From positions 1,922,220-1,986,219 of the forward strand of contig JAJHZJ010000121.1 of the NCBI GenBank assembly GCA_023548195.1: a DNA stretch of 64,000 bases. Direction: 5' to 3'. The DNA is from Bettongia penicillata ogilbyi. Its lineage: Eukaryota; Chordata; Mammalia; Diprotodontia; Potoroidae. The notes beneath the pieces were generated by a model. That model did no database searches and was not told where the DNA came from. It saw only the letters and a program-made list of their open reading frames with translations. Of the stretch, positions 61,529 to 62,592 are shown piece by piece (within the stretch, counting starts at the first letter, position 1; every line of letters starts with the position of its first letter). A program made the translations under genes and the position numbers.

Positions 61529-62592
61529 CCTTTTCCTACCAGCTTGAGGTCTCTTCCTCTCCTTCCTCCCCAACCTCCTATCTCCATCACAAAAGGAGTC
61601 CGGAAGCATCCCCTCCGCGCAGAATACACAGGAAAGGCTGTGCCCTCACTCCATTTCCCTAAAGACTCCCTGGAGGTGGCCAAAGACTAGGCCCGCCCAA
61701 GTAGGCAGCTTTTGGTATCGCTCACGTAGCGTCCGCTCAGCCGACGTAACCCTCTGACATTGTTTCAGCACTTGAGGGAAGGGACTTAGACTTTAGGGCC
61801 CCAGCCTCACCAATCTCCGTGGCCTCTTGGCACTCATTCTTTTCCCTACCTCCTATTGCGTGTGCTCTGGCGTCTGTTTTTTCCATCCCACCTCCCTAGC
61901 CCACCGCCACCCCCAGTCCCCGCCACAGAAGTGGACGTTGGGGATTCTGGGACTGGCCGGCTCTGGTAGATAATGTGCCCGCTACTCCGTGGCTGAGCTC
62001 TGACCTGGCACTCAGCTGAGACCTCCGTTTCAGCTTCACACGTCCGAGAGCATTCGCTGTGCCTGGGGGTGGGGAGGGTCGCCGCTACTCGGAATGAGGT
62101 CTGAGTAGTGAGCTTGTGGCACCTGAGCGGAGGAGGGGGTGGACTCGCTCCTACTCTGTGAGCTCAGAGTAATGGGCTCGCTGCTATTCAGGCGGAAGTT
62201 TGGTGCTGGGGGTGGGGGGAGCGGGCTCCTGGCCACTTGGGGGGGTCTCGGCGGAGGAGGCGGGGTGGGGAGCTCCATGCTACTAGAAGGCTTGTTGCTA
62301 TTCAAGGAGATCGTAGGTGCTATGGAGGGAAGGGGCAGCTTGCTACTGCTGGAGGGAGCGCGAGCTTGCTGCTACTTGGGTTCCGCTTCTACCCCCATCT
62401 CCTACTACGCTGCGCTCTTCAGCCTCTGGAAGTCTAAGAGCTCCAGTTTGAGCGCGTCTCCCTTAGCCCACCTGCTAGGTCCCGAGGTCTTTGGATAGCA
62501 GGCATTCTGCAGTAAAGAAGGGAGAGTTCAAGGAGTTGGGCAAAACTTTTGATTCTGAACCGCTAAGTTTCCATTCCCTCTCACTTACCCAT
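5407..62592 (-). CDS. SLC15A1: SLC15A1 / PEPT1, proton-coupled oligopeptide transporter (23 coding exons)
   Basis: This apical-membrane symporter couples proton influx to uptake of di- and tripeptides and peptide-like drugs in enterocytes and renal tubule. The join, in transcription order, is 62592-62589, 48425-48409, 47816-47735, 47634-47493, 46846-46727, 44213-44114, 43893-43803, 36563-36480, 30407-30325, 29052-28966, 27923-27834, 27518-27474, 27385-27353, 27248-27160, 25179-25098, 23437-23321, 18268-18125, 17028-16979, 11324-11217, 7491-7407, 6827-6681, 5992-5885, 5610-5407. This totals 2112 nt, or 703 residues plus stop (human PEPT1: 708). The translation aligns along its whole length with human PEPT1. 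It has the E23xxER27 motif, Y12, Y56, H57, Y64, Y91, [18 protein letters not shown]167, W294, D341 and the equivalent of E595 (here E586). R282 is lysine. Twelve membrane helices are expected, with a large extracellular domain at about residues 384-575. All introns are GT-AG and no frame break was found. Confidence 0.97.
5885..5992 (-). CDS. SLC15A1: SLC15A1 exon 22 (TM11)
   Basis: 108 nt, phase 0 at both ends, residues 601-636. It contains [13 protein letters not shown] and the hydrophobic run [18 protein letters not shown]. This is almost identical to human and is one of the best anchors for naming the gene. Acceptor TTTCTACAG, donor CAG|GTAAGC. Confidence 0.97.
6181..6248. repeat. (TA)n/(CA)n microsatellite
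   Basis: Alternating TA with short CA interruptions in the intron between exons 21 and 22. Likely polymorphic. The rest of that intron (5993-6680) shows nothing I recognise. Confidence 0.9.
6681..6827 (-). CDS. SLC15A1: SLC15A1 exon 21 (end of extracellular domain, TM10)
   Basis: 147 nt, residues 552-600. It ends with [19 protein letters not shown], the transmembrane segment carrying the glutamate equivalent to human E595 (E586 here), then EFSYSQ. The acceptor is CTACATTAG. The donor CAG|GTTCTG departs from consensus at +3 to +6, but it keeps phase exactly with exon 22. Confidence 0.95.
6828..7406. other. SLC15A1 intron 20, no feature seen
   Basis: 579 bp of AT-rich intron between exons 20 and 21. 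I see no transposon, microsatellite or additional open exon. Confidence 0.6.
7407..7491 (-). CDS. SLC15A1: SLC15A1 exon 20 (extracellular domain)
   Basis: 85 nt, residues 523-551. The diagnostic part is [12 protein letters not shown], against human EFGSAYTYIVQRK. The start was chosen by phase: acceptor CCCCTTCAATAG|A gives the frame needed after exon 19. A nearer TTTTAG at 7477-7472 would break the frame. The N-terminal half is poorly conserved except for one cysteine. Confidence 0.88.
7570..11150 (-). mobile_element. Decayed L1 element (ORF2 and 3' UTR), minus, in intron 19
   Basis: On the minus strand, near 10545-10500, an L1 ORF2 start is readable ([13 protein letters not shown], the endonuclease N-terminus). 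VGIFNVPIS near 10130 corresponds to the endonuclease DFNTP motif. Reverse-transcriptase-like text follows at about 9880-9700. The 3' end is recognisable near 7970 (GGGGAATGGCTGAAC) and is shared with the L1 3' end at 52680. It is broken by many stops and internal deletions. It lies in the same orientation as SLC15A1. The outer boundaries are approximate. Confidence 0.7.
11217..11324 (-). CDS. SLC15A1: SLC15A1 exon 19 (extracellular domain)
   Basis: 108 nt, residues 487-523. It contains [12 protein letters not shown] and [18 protein letters not shown], aligning to human RFVNTFNELITI and YANISSYNASTYQFFPSG. Two N-glycosylation sequons, N507-I-T and N512-A-S, are both shared with human. Acceptor CTTTCAG, donor C|GTAAGT. 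Confidence 0.96.
11466..11795 (+). mobile_element. Composite tRNA-headed, RTE-tailed SINE
   Basis: The head GGCAGCTAGGTGGTGCACTA, with an A/B-box-like region (GGAGTCAGGAGGACCAGAGT, GTTCAAACCTCACC), is followed by TGTGACCTTGGGCAAGTCAC. The tail, TCCAGTCATCCTGATGAACA to GAAGGATGAATGGACGAAC, is the 3' end type of RTE elements. It is the most complete copy of this family in the window. Confidence 0.85.
11855..11945 (+). mobile_element. Truncated tRNA-type SINE
   Basis: GCAGCTAGGTGGCACAGTGG and TGGAGTCAGAAGGACCTGAG, then an internal deletion straight to TCACTTAACCCTGATTGCC and an A-rich end. It directly precedes the HAL1-like insertion. Confidence 0.75.
12634..13736 (+). pseudogene. L1 ORF1 (HAL1-like copy A), frameshifted
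   Basis: It starts ATGCCCAGAAAAAGGAAGC. The N-terminal part runs to HENGSIPW and a premature stop at about 12922. Coiled-coil sequence ([38 protein letters not shown]) follows from 12961. The C-terminal RNA-binding part ([14 protein letters not shown] onward) reads in another frame from about 13245 to a TGA at 13734-13736. At least three small indels (near 12902, 12935 and 13200) separate the segments, so the full protein is not encoded. The expected length is about 366 residues, normal for L1 ORF1p, which binds RNA as a trimer. Confidence 0.85.
13873..13960. repeat. (CA)n-rich microsatellite within HAL1-like copy A
   Basis: CA dinucleotides with ACGTACATGTGTGCG interruptions, followed by GAGACAGAGAG. 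It occupies the place where the other copy has (CT)n, read on the opposite strand. Confidence 0.85.
14398..14506. repeat. TTACA/ACATTAC tandem expansion
   Basis: About 110 bp of irregular tandem TTACA/ACATT units. Copy B (753-3598) has at the equivalent point only GTCTTACACAACACAACT, so this is a later local expansion in copy A. Confidence 0.85.
14899..16950. other. Rest of SLC15A1 intron 18
   Basis: Mostly unrecognised AT-rich sequence. Two faint MIR-like stretches (about 15105-15310 and 16320-16450) have GGACTATGGGTT and TGTATGATCTTGGTACAGTC type motifs but are too decayed for a firm call. I see no extra exon. Confidence 0.4.
16953..16973. repeat. A21 homopolymer beside exon 18 donor
   Basis: Twenty-one A on the plus strand, so U21 in the SLC15A1 transcript, starting at intron position +6 after the donor of exon 18. 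U-rich tracts directly after weak donors are known binding sites for TIA1-type splicing activators. Confidence 0.9.
16979..17028 (-). CDS. SLC15A1: SLC15A1 exon 18 (extracellular domain)
   Basis: 50 nt, encoding [17 protein letters not shown], aligned to human VKDGLNQKPEKGENGIR. Acceptor CTCTCAG, donor CAG|GTATCT followed by U21. It is not a multiple of three, so skipping would break the frame. Confidence 0.93.
17029..18124. other. SLC15A1 intron 17, no feature seen
   Basis: 1.1 kb without a recognisable transposon. A short TA-rich run lies near 17395-17440. Confidence 0.45.
18125..18268 (-). CDS. SLC15A1: SLC15A1 exon 17 (extracellular domain)
   Basis: 144 nt, residues 423-470. It is a divergent part of the extracellular beta-rich domain. 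The anchor to human is the FxxGxRHTxLxW pattern (here [12 protein letters not shown], human FKQGQRHTLLVW). One sequon, N438-I-T. Acceptor TTCTTCTACAG, donor GTG|GTAAGT. Phase 0 at both ends. Confidence 0.94.
18985..19235 (+). mobile_element. MIR-like SINE
   Basis: GATTCAAGTCCTGCGTCTGA, CCAAATGACCAAGGGCAATC and AGTCTCAATTTCTTCACCTG, then TTGTGTGGATCAAATTAGAT and AAAGTGCTTTATAAACCTTA follow the MIR order from tRNA head to 3' end. Confidence 0.75.
19236..19390 (-). mobile_element. MIR-like SINE, minus
   Basis: On the plus strand: CTCATTTTATAGATGAGTAA, AAGGTTAAGTGATTTG and AAGTGGAATTCAAGCCCAAG, the reverse complement of a MIR core. It abuts the plus-oriented MIR upstream. Confidence 0.65.
20370..20690 (+). 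mobile_element. CR1/L3-like LINE fragment 1
   Basis: Resembles the CR1-clade region before the C-terminal part of ORF2 (AACCAAAATGGGTTCATGAAG, AGGTCATTTCAACTGATATC). It is the first of three collinear plus-strand pieces, with 21125-21335 and 22085-22495. Identification is by pattern memory only. Confidence 0.45.
20707..20750. repeat. GATA/AAAT tetranucleotide repeat
   Basis: Tandem TAGA/TAAA units (AGATAGATAGATAAATAGAT) lying between the CR1/L3 fragment and the SINE at 20795. Confidence 0.9.
20795..20935 (-). mobile_element. tRNA-type marsupial SINE, minus
   Basis: The plus strand shows CCGGGTCACACAGCTAGTAA, TCTGAGGCTGGATTTGAATT, CAGGTCTTCCTGACTACAGG and GCACCACCTAGCTGCC. This is the reverse complement of the SINE head seen at 11466. 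Confidence 0.85.
21125..21335 (+). mobile_element. CR1/L3-like LINE fragment 2
   Basis: CCTAGGAGTTTTAGTGAACTGTAAGC corresponds to the conserved CR1 ORF2 C-terminal text 'lGvlvDsrLs', with later parts decayed. The order relative to fragments 1 and 3 matches a CR1 body. Confidence 0.55.
22085..22495 (+). mobile_element. CR1/L3-like LINE fragment 3 (3' end)
   Basis: TTTAGGCTAGAGAAAAGAGGC, then GATGTCTTCAAGTATTTGAA and TGGAAGTGTTTCAGCAAAGG, follow the CR1-clade 3' end (the 'fsLEkRRLRGDLi' region, then the terminal segment). An 84-residue open frame here is incidental to the repeat. Confidence 0.6.
23321..23437 (-). CDS. SLC15A1: SLC15A1 exon 16 (start of extracellular domain)
   Basis: 117 nt, residues 384-422. 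[21 protein letters not shown] matches human KTLPVFPKGNEVQIKVLNIGN. The following part (LHVSFPGHG and on) diverges. Acceptor TTTTGCCCAG, donor GAG|GTAAGT. Confidence 0.96.
24261..24395. repeat. Degenerate TAGAACAATGAA-type repeat
   Basis: Similar words recur at 24261 (TAGAACAATGAACATA), 24318 (TGGAACAATGGACAGA) and 24357 (TAGAACAATGAATAGA), with other AGAACA words between. Spacing is irregular. A decayed minisatellite is possible. Confidence 0.4.
24779..24963. mobile_element. hAT-type MITE with GGGGTGGGGAAC terminal inverted repeats
   Basis: It starts CAGGGGTGGGGAACC and ends GGTTCCCCACCCCTG, a perfect 15-bp terminal inverted repeat. Sub-terminal inverted blocks are also present (GAGGCCACATTGAGTGTGGCC and AGGGCCACATGTGGCC; TGAATCCAAATTTTCC and GTTTGGATTCTGTC). 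At 185 bp it is a nonautonomous Charlie/hAT type. I do not see matching 8-bp flanking duplications (ATTCCTTT and ACTCAGAC). Confidence 0.85.
25098..25179 (-). CDS. SLC15A1: SLC15A1 exon 15 (TM9)
   Basis: 82 nt, residues 356-383: [16 protein letters not shown] and [11 protein letters not shown], close to human SLKKMAVGMVLASMAF and VVAAIVQVEID. Acceptor CCTCTGCAG, donor GAT|GTAAGT. Confidence 0.97.
25920..26085 (+). mobile_element. tRNA-type SINE, diverged
   Basis: GAGGCAGTTGGGTGGCCCAG, TGGATACACCACTGGACCTG, AAGTTCAAATCTTGCCTCC and GTCTCAGTTTTCTTGCCTAT follow the order of marsupial SINE heads. The 3' half is lost. A further MIR-like scrap lies at about 25440-25560. Confidence 0.7.
26440..27060. 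repeat. AT-rich minisatellite (imperfect, roughly 100-bp units)
   Basis: Recurring blocks TTTTATTATATTACATTA, TATTACATTTATTATAT, ATAAATTTATATTTACATA and GGATGTATATGGATGTTTAT form an imperfect long-period array. G and C are almost absent. It ends about 100 bp from the donor of exon 14. Short open frames across it are artefacts. Confidence 0.8.
27160..27248 (-). CDS. SLC15A1: SLC15A1 exon 14 (TM8)
   Basis: 89 nt, residues 327-356: [20 protein letters not shown], then [10 protein letters not shown]. It contains D341, the acidic partner proposed for residue 282 in PEPT1. Human has F340 where valine is read here. Acceptor CAACAG, donor C|GTAAGT. Confidence 0.97.
27353..27385 (-). CDS. SLC15A1: SLC15A1 exon 13
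   Basis: A 33-nt exon encoding [11 protein letters not shown] (human GALEIQPDQMQ), residues 316-326, in the loop before TM8. Phase 0 at both ends, so it could be skipped in frame. Acceptor CTCTTGTAG, donor CAG|GTACGG. Confidence 0.95.
27474..27518 (-). CDS. SLC15A1: SLC15A1 exon 12
   Basis: A 45-nt exon encoding [15 protein letters not shown] (human [15 protein letters not shown]), residues 301-315, the extracellular end after TM7. The next intron is only 88 bp. Acceptor TTTTCAAG, donor TTT|GTAAGT. Confidence 0.96.
27834..27923 (-). CDS. SLC15A1: SLC15A1 exon 11 (TM7)
   Basis: 90 nt, residues 271-300. It contains [18 protein letters not shown], with W294 of the substrate site. The codon for residue 282 is AAG (Lys), where human has Arg (TRV in human, LKV here). 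Acceptor CTCTTTTAG, donor CAG|GTAATA. Confidence 0.97.
28195..28340 (+). mobile_element. Ancient mammalian interspersed repeat, unclassified
   Basis: TTTATTGAGTACCTACCATATGCCAGTCCCTGTGTTAGACACTAGGGATGTA-like text is a familiar old mammalian repeat end. Similar scraps occur near 36285-36360 and 58480-58610. I cannot place it in a family with certainty. Confidence 0.5.
28474..28684. mobile_element. hAT-like MITE (GGTCCATAGG family), copy 1
   Basis: TAGGGTCCACAGATACTTTC at one end. Internally ATACAATTGACTTCCTTTGT and CTTTGAAGGGGTCCATAAG, ending GTGTTAAGAAACCTT. It is the same family as 39569-39738 and 40500-40665. Confidence 0.6.
28966..29052 (-). CDS. SLC15A1: SLC15A1 exon 10 (cytoplasmic loop 6-7)
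   Basis: 87 nt, residues 242-270: [20 protein letters not shown], then LDWAKEKYD. Human has FAIKNRFRHRSKAFPKREHW. A basic cytoplasmic loop linking the two six-helix halves of the MFS fold. Acceptor TTTTTCCAG, donor GAT|GTAAGT. Confidence 0.97.
29053..30324. other. SLC15A1 intron 9
   Basis: 1.27 kb containing the SINE above. 29780-29940 looks like a further diverged MIR-type copy (GTACAATGGAAGGAGCGCTG, CACAGCTAGCTAGTGGCAGG) that may be rearranged. The rest is unrecognised. Confidence 0.45.
29262..29512 (+). mobile_element. Marsupial tRNA-type SINE, nearly complete
   Basis: Head GCAGCTAGGTAGTGAAGTGG, B-box region GAGTTCAAATATGGCTACAG, CTGTGTGACCCTGGGCAAGT, CATCTGTAATTGAGTTGGAG, tail CAAACAACTCCAGTATCTTT and GGGGTCACAAAGAGTCAGAC, ending ACTGAACAACAG. 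It is a good example of the SINE family that points to a marsupial. Confidence 0.9.
30325..30407 (-). CDS. SLC15A1: SLC15A1 exon 9 (end of TM6)
   Basis: 83 nt, residues 214-241: [20 protein letters not shown], then KVAHCIG, matching human VFVLGSGMYKKFKPQGNIMG. Acceptor CCTCTCTAG, donor GGT|GTAAGT. Confidence 0.97.
31025..31345 (+). mobile_element. L2/L3-like LINE 3' fragment
   Basis: CCTTCCAACTGTTGTGCCTGCC, AATTCATCCTCTAATGG, CAGATAAAGTACACTGTCTTG and GGCCTCTCAATTCCCC follow the order of the L2 3' part. Diverged. Confidence 0.55.
31370..31630 (+). mobile_element. L1 ORF2 fragment (linker region)
   Basis: In plus frames the text reads [20 protein letters not shown] and [20 protein letters not shown]. 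This corresponds to the L1 ORF2 segment between endonuclease and reverse transcriptase (human '[20 protein letters not shown]' region). Frameshifted near the A-run at 31461. Confidence 0.8.
33290..33790 (+). mobile_element. L2/L3-like LINE fragment
   Basis: Pyrimidine-rich text with TGTTCCAAACTGAACAAATC, CCTGCCTTCTGAATTTTCCT, TCACTTGCTCTCACCCTCTC and CTCCAGTCTGACCATGTTGC matches the collinear L2/CR1-clade ORF2 C-terminal to 3' region. Confidence 0.55.
33795..34440 (+). mobile_element. L1 ORF2 endonuclease-region fragment
   Basis: AACAATAGATTGGATAAGAA, AGAAACACATTTAAAAACAA, GGGATAAGGAAGCAAACTAT and ACAGGGAGATTTCACTCTC, followed after a CT microsatellite by AATGTGGAACTTTTATAAAA and ATATTAAGGCACATAAATAG, give L1 endonuclease-domain text with many frame breaks. 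Boundaries are approximate. Confidence 0.6.
34177..34214. repeat. (CT)n microsatellite
   Basis: TCACTCTCACTCTCACTCTC grading into pure CT repeats within the L1 fragment. Confidence 0.9.
34765..34960 (+). mobile_element. Unclassified interspersed repeat, copy 1
   Basis: GGTTTTTAAGGATGTAGGAGACACAGG, GCAGCCTGTAGATAGGGAA and AAAGATTAGTGAGAGAGAAG align by eye with 56950-57125 (TTTTTAAAAAGATAGGGGAG, GCAGCCTATAAATAGGAAAA, AAAGATTAATGACAAAG). The similarity suggests a dispersed old repeat whose family I cannot name. Confidence 0.5.
35538..35678 (+). mobile_element. RTE-type SINE tail
   Basis: TGAGCTTACACTGGTCTGATCAG, CACAGTTGGACCCACTATAA and GCGATGCCATTTTGGTCCTC, then AGAGAACAAAGGACAACAACC. This is an RTE-derived marsupial SINE end, a different subfamily from 11640-11795. 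Confidence 0.75.
36480..36563 (-). CDS. SLC15A1: SLC15A1 exon 8 (loop 5-6 and start of TM6)
   Basis: 84 nt, residues 186-214: [20 protein letters not shown], then AALMAVAL. Human reads [20 protein letters not shown]. Two loop cysteines (C189, C197) are conserved. Acceptor TTTTTCTACAG, donor T|GTAAGT. Confidence 0.97.
38205..38320 (-). mobile_element. tRNA-type SINE fragment, minus
   Basis: AGTCACACAGGTCCTAAGTG, TCTGAGGCTGGATTTAAACT and CAGGTCTTCTTGATTCCAGG, the reverse complement of a SINE head. Confidence 0.75.
38525..38685 (+). mobile_element. MIR/THER-like SINE
   Basis: GGATTTGTAGTCAGAGAACC, CAGTTCAAATATTCTCTCTG, TGACCTTATCTGCAAAATGA and GTGCCTTCTAACTCTAAACT. Diverged, with a shortened core. 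Confidence 0.55.
38865..38945. repeat. Alternating TA/CA microsatellite
   Basis: ATACATATACATAAATATAT, then GTATACACACACATATACAT. Alternating purine-pyrimidine run in intron 7. A shorter one lies at 37790-37825. Confidence 0.85.
39569..39738. mobile_element. hAT-like MITE (GGTCCATGGA family), copy 2
   Basis: It starts CAGTGGCTCTTAACCTGAGG and ends AAAGGTTAAGGACCCCTG, an imperfect terminal inverted repeat (13 of 16). It also has GAGAAGGGAGTCTACAGGCT and CACCAGACAGCCAAAGGGAT, shared with 40600-40660. Confidence 0.75.
39895..40080 (+). mobile_element. RTE-type SINE tail
   Basis: CATCTCCAGTCATGCTGATG, CCACTGGACCCAGATGGCTC, TTGCACAGCCCTCCCTCACT and AAGTCATGTCATCATCTTGA. The same tail as the SINE at 11640-11760. 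The tRNA head is absent. Confidence 0.8.
40500..40665. mobile_element. hAT-like MITE (GGTCCATAGG family), copy 3
   Basis: TTTCAATATTATTGGTTTCC, GTAATTCTATGTGTTTTATT and ATTATTCTGAGAAGGAGGTC, then GATTGCCAAAGGGGTCTCTG and AGAAGGTTAAGG. A 3' half copy of the family at 39569 and 28474. The 5' boundary is uncertain. Confidence 0.65.
40682..40925 (+). mobile_element. Marsupial tRNA-type SINE
   Basis: GAGTGCTGGACCTGGAGTCAG, GGTAAGTCACTTAACCCTGC, TAAAATGAGCTGGAGAAGAA, CAAATCACTCCAGTATCTTT and CAAAAAGTCAGACATGACTG. The same family as 29262-29512. Confidence 0.88.
41000..42500 (-). mobile_element. Decayed L1 ORF2, minus
   Basis: Plus-strand text reads as the reverse of an L1 ORF2 region (CTATTAATGCACTTATTTATGC; GATTGAGATCTCTCATTTTTG; GGTACCTATATGTTTAATAT; TTCTACTGGAGTCTAATATT), similar in order to 9880-10330. 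No frame is open. Boundaries are approximate, and 42500-43300 could be an extension. Confidence 0.5.
43595..43725 (-). mobile_element. MIR-like SINE, minus
   Basis: CCCCTCATTTTACAGTCGAG, GAAACTGAGGACAACAGAGA and AGCAGAGCTGGCATTCCAAT. It ends about 80 bp below exon 7. Confidence 0.7.
43803..43893 (-). CDS. SLC15A1: SLC15A1 exon 7 (TM5)
   Basis: 91 nt, residues 156-186: [20 protein letters not shown], then [10 protein letters not shown]. Contains Y167 and N171, important in PEPT1. Acceptor ACAATACAG, donor G|GTAAAA. Confidence 0.97.
44114..44213 (-). CDS. SLC15A1: SLC15A1 exon 6 (TM4 and POT signature)
   Basis: 100 nt, residues 123-155. It contains [20 protein letters not shown], then GDQFEENQ, the most conserved signature of proton-dependent oligopeptide transporters. 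Acceptor TTTTCTTAG, donor CAG|GTATGG. The intron to exon 7 is 220 bp. Confidence 0.97.
44214..46726. other. SLC15A1 intron 5
   Basis: 2.5 kb. Apart from the SINE at 45195 there is no transposon, microsatellite or extra exon that I can name. Confidence 0.5.
45195..45425 (+). mobile_element. MIR/THER1-like SINE
   Basis: GGTAGCATAACGGATAAAGG, GAGTCAGAAAACCTCAGTTT, GCTGTGTTACTCTGGGAAAG, GTTGCTGTAAGGATCAAATG and ATTTGTAAACCTTAGAATGC, then an ATT-rich end. Confidence 0.8.
46727..46846 (-). CDS. SLC15A1: SLC15A1 exon 5 (TM3)
   Basis: 120 nt, residues 82-122: [20 protein letters not shown], then [15 protein letters not shown]. Contains Y91. Human has TIVSLSIVYTIGQAVTSVSS. The acceptor TGTTTTAAAG|A is purine-rich just before the AG. 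Donor GT|GTAAGT. Confidence 0.96.
46985..47345 (+). mobile_element. L2-like LINE 3' end
   Basis: CAGCCTCTGCACCTTTGCTC, AATGCCTTCCTACACTTCCT, AAGACCTATGAGGAAAGATG and CCCTACACATAACATATGCT follow the L2 3' consensus order to its terminal repeat region. In intron 4. Confidence 0.65.
47493..47634 (-). CDS. SLC15A1: SLC15A1 exon 4 (TM2)
   Basis: 142 nt, residues 35-82. It includes [20 protein letters not shown], then [15 protein letters not shown]. Carries H57, the essential proton-site histidine, with Y56 and Y64, and the sequon N50-L-S. Acceptor CCATGTACAG, donor AA|GTGAGT. Confidence 0.98.
47735..47816 (-). CDS. SLC15A1: SLC15A1 exon 3 (TM1)
   Basis: 82 nt, residues 8-35: [17 protein letters not shown], then [10 protein letters not shown]. 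Contains Y12 and the E23xxER27 motif involved in proton coupling. Acceptor CCTCTTCAG, donor G|GTAACT. The intron to exon 4 is 100 bp. Confidence 0.98.
48100..48335 (+). mobile_element. L1 3' end fragment
   Basis: CATGACTAATGAGAAAATGTG, then GGGAGGGAGGGAAAAGGGAG, GAGAAAATTTAAAACTTATG and AAACAAATAAATTAATTC, resembling the 3' UTR and tail of marsupial L1. It lies 70 bp below the microexon. Confidence 0.6.
48409..48425 (-). CDS. SLC15A1: SLC15A1 exon 2, 17-nt microexon
   Basis: Encodes residues 2(part)-7 (GTTKSL; human GMSKSH). Found by joining phases: ATGG from exon 1 plus these 17 nt lead in frame into exon 3. Acceptor TTTTCTCTCATTTTAG, donor G|GTGAGT. Both splice sites are strong. Confidence 0.93.
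52090..52350 (+). mobile_element. L2-like LINE 3' end
   Basis: GATAGAATCTTCTCTCTTCG, AGTTCAAACATTAGTTCCTG, CTCCTTGATGGGGATAGGGA and TTGCATAGTGCTTGTCACAT. An order typical of the L2 3' terminus. A related scrap lies at 51935-51985. Confidence 0.6.
52680..53320 (+). mobile_element. L1 3' end with nested SINE
   Basis: GGACCTATATCTACAAAAAT, TTTATAGCAGCTCTTTTTGG, GGGGAATGGCTGAACCAGTC, then after the SINE AAGTGAAATGAACAGAATGA, CAATATTGTACAATGATGAA and CCACCTCCAGAGAAAGAACA, ending AAAATTTGTATTTACATG and A-rich. The same type as the 3' part at 7670-8430. Confidence 0.75.
52826..52950 (-). mobile_element. Marsupial tRNA-type SINE 3' part, minus, nested in L1
   Basis: GTTGTTTCTGACATGTCCAA, CCCATTTGGGGTTTTCTTGG, CAAAGATACTGGAGTAGTTT and GCCATTTCCTTCTCCAG, the reverse complement of the SINE tail at 29420-29500. 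It interrupts the L1 3' end. Confidence 0.85.
53760..53990 (+). mobile_element. Tc1/mariner-like transposase relic
   Basis: From 53803 the plus frame reads [14 protein letters not shown], the hallmark of Tc1/mariner transposases around the third catalytic acidic residue (family pattern WPxxSPDLNPIENLW). It is followed immediately by a stop and a decayed continuation. A stop also lies just before the W. Only one motif supports the call. Confidence 0.5.
54889..55213. repeat. 41-bp VNTR, about 8 copies
   Basis: A tandem array whose unit runs TGGACTAGACCACACTGAAGG, then TCTGCTACAACTCTACAGAG. Copies begin at 54892, 54933, 54974, 55015, 55056, 55097, 55138 and 55179. Differences are few (CACAT/CACAC, AACTCT/AAGTCT), so it is recently homogenised. 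Each unit has an imperfect palindrome GTGG-A-CTAG-A-CCAC. The period is not a multiple of three, so it is not coding. Confidence 0.97.
55465..55585. repeat. GA-rich low-complexity tract
   Basis: AGAGAGAGAGGGACAGAGAG-type purine run with CAGACAGACA and a GGGGGCGGGG island. The strand asymmetry makes open frames on both strands that are not genes. Confidence 0.9.
56130..56825 (+). mobile_element. L2 LINE 3' portion
   Basis: GTGCAGGTCTGGCCATATCT, CTCCAGGATCAAATATAAAC, TTCTAATCTTAGCTAAAGCC, GAGCTCCTTGAGACCAAAGA and CATAGTGCCTGGCACATAGT reproduce the L2 3' order to the end. It is the best preserved L2 in the window. An ATTAAT-rich insertion of about 60 bp sits at 56225-56290. Confidence 0.8.
56950..57125 (+). 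mobile_element. Unclassified interspersed repeat, copy 2
   Basis: Aligns by eye with 34765-34960, with the same order of AGATAGGGGAGACAGGGCAT, GCAGCCTATAAATAGG and GGAGGCAATCTGCTGGAGAA. Family unknown. Confidence 0.5.
57195..57420 (+). mobile_element. Marsupial tRNA-type SINE
   Basis: GAGTGCCAGGCCTGGAGTCA, GAGTTCAAATCTGACCTCAG, TGTATGACCCTGCGCAATTC, TCATCTGTAAAATGAGCTGG and CTTGGCCAAGAAAACC. The same family as 29262-29512. Confidence 0.9.
57960..58175 (+). mobile_element. RTE-type SINE tail
   Basis: CTGACCACTGGACCCAGATG, TTTGCACAGCCCTCCCACAC and AAGTCATGTCATCTTCTCCC, ending GAATAAAGGACAAACCAC. Sister of 39895-40080. Confidence 0.8.
59480..60430 (+). mobile_element. L3/L2-like LINE interrupted by a SINE
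   Basis: CTCAAAACAGAACTCACCTC, TTCCTCATCCTTTATATTCA, CCATCATTTTCTCTCCATTC and CTACTACAATAGTCTCCTGCC run up to about 60035. The text resumes at about 60288 with TTCCTTCTCCAATCCATCCT, CACACAGCTATCCAATGATA and TAGGACAAAATATAAATTCC. The two halves are collinear pieces of one LINE. Confidence 0.65.
60036..60287 (+). mobile_element. MIR-like SINE nested in the L3/L2 element
   Basis: CAGTGGATGGAGCACAGGGT, GAGTTCAAATCTGCCCTTAA, CCCTGGGCAAGTCACTTAAC, CCACAGTGTTGGGCACACAG and GGTACTTAATAAATGCTTCC. Full order from head to 3' end. Confidence 0.85.
61433..61525. repeat. (CA)46 microsatellite
   Basis: 93 nt of uninterrupted AC dinucleotides, then ATATCC. Long pure CA runs are highly polymorphic and can adopt Z-DNA. 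It borders the GC-rich island at the 5' end of the gene. Confidence 0.98.
61560..62500. promoter_or_regulatory. SLC15A1: GC-rich, CpG-containing island in the start of intron 1
   Basis: Composition changes sharply from AT-rich to GC-rich, with clustered CpG (for example CGCTCACGTAGCGTCCGCTC near 61720, GGTCGCCGCTACTCGG near 62078, CTCGGCGGAGGAGGCGGGG near 62247). It lies immediately downstream of exon 1 in the direction of transcription. It could hold enhancer or alternative start sites. Open frames here on both strands have no recognisable domains. Confidence 0.6.
62078..62380 (+). repeat. Degenerate GCTYGCTGCTACT repeat in the island
   Basis: Eight related words: GTCGCCGCTACTCGG (62078), ACTCGCTCCTACTCTG (62143), GGCTCGCTGCTATTCAGG (62175), GGCTCCTGGCCACTTGG (62224), AGCTCCATGCTACTAG (62271), GGCTTGTTGCTATTCAAGG (62289), AGCTTGCTACTGCTGG (62337) and AGCTTGCTGCTACTTGGG (62363). 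Spacing varies between 18 and 66 bp, with GGAGG or GGCGG between. Confidence 0.65.
62589..62592 (-). CDS. SLC15A1: SLC15A1 exon 1, coding part (start codon)
   Basis: Only ATGG is coding. The context CTGCCACCATGGG is a near-ideal Kozak sequence and the donor is GTAAGT. Phase joins perfectly to the 17-nt exon 2. The 5' UTR continues toward higher coordinates to an undetermined start, likely within 62593-62630. Confidence 0.9.

Noticed and set aside
61277..61683. Val-Cys and Thr-His repeat proteins
   Set aside because: They are translations of the (CA)n/(TG)n microsatellite.
62139..62498. 119-residue plus-strand and 89-residue minus-strand frames in the GC island
   Set aside because: Low-complexity Gly/Leu/Ser and Pro-rich products of a GC-rich, internally repeated region.
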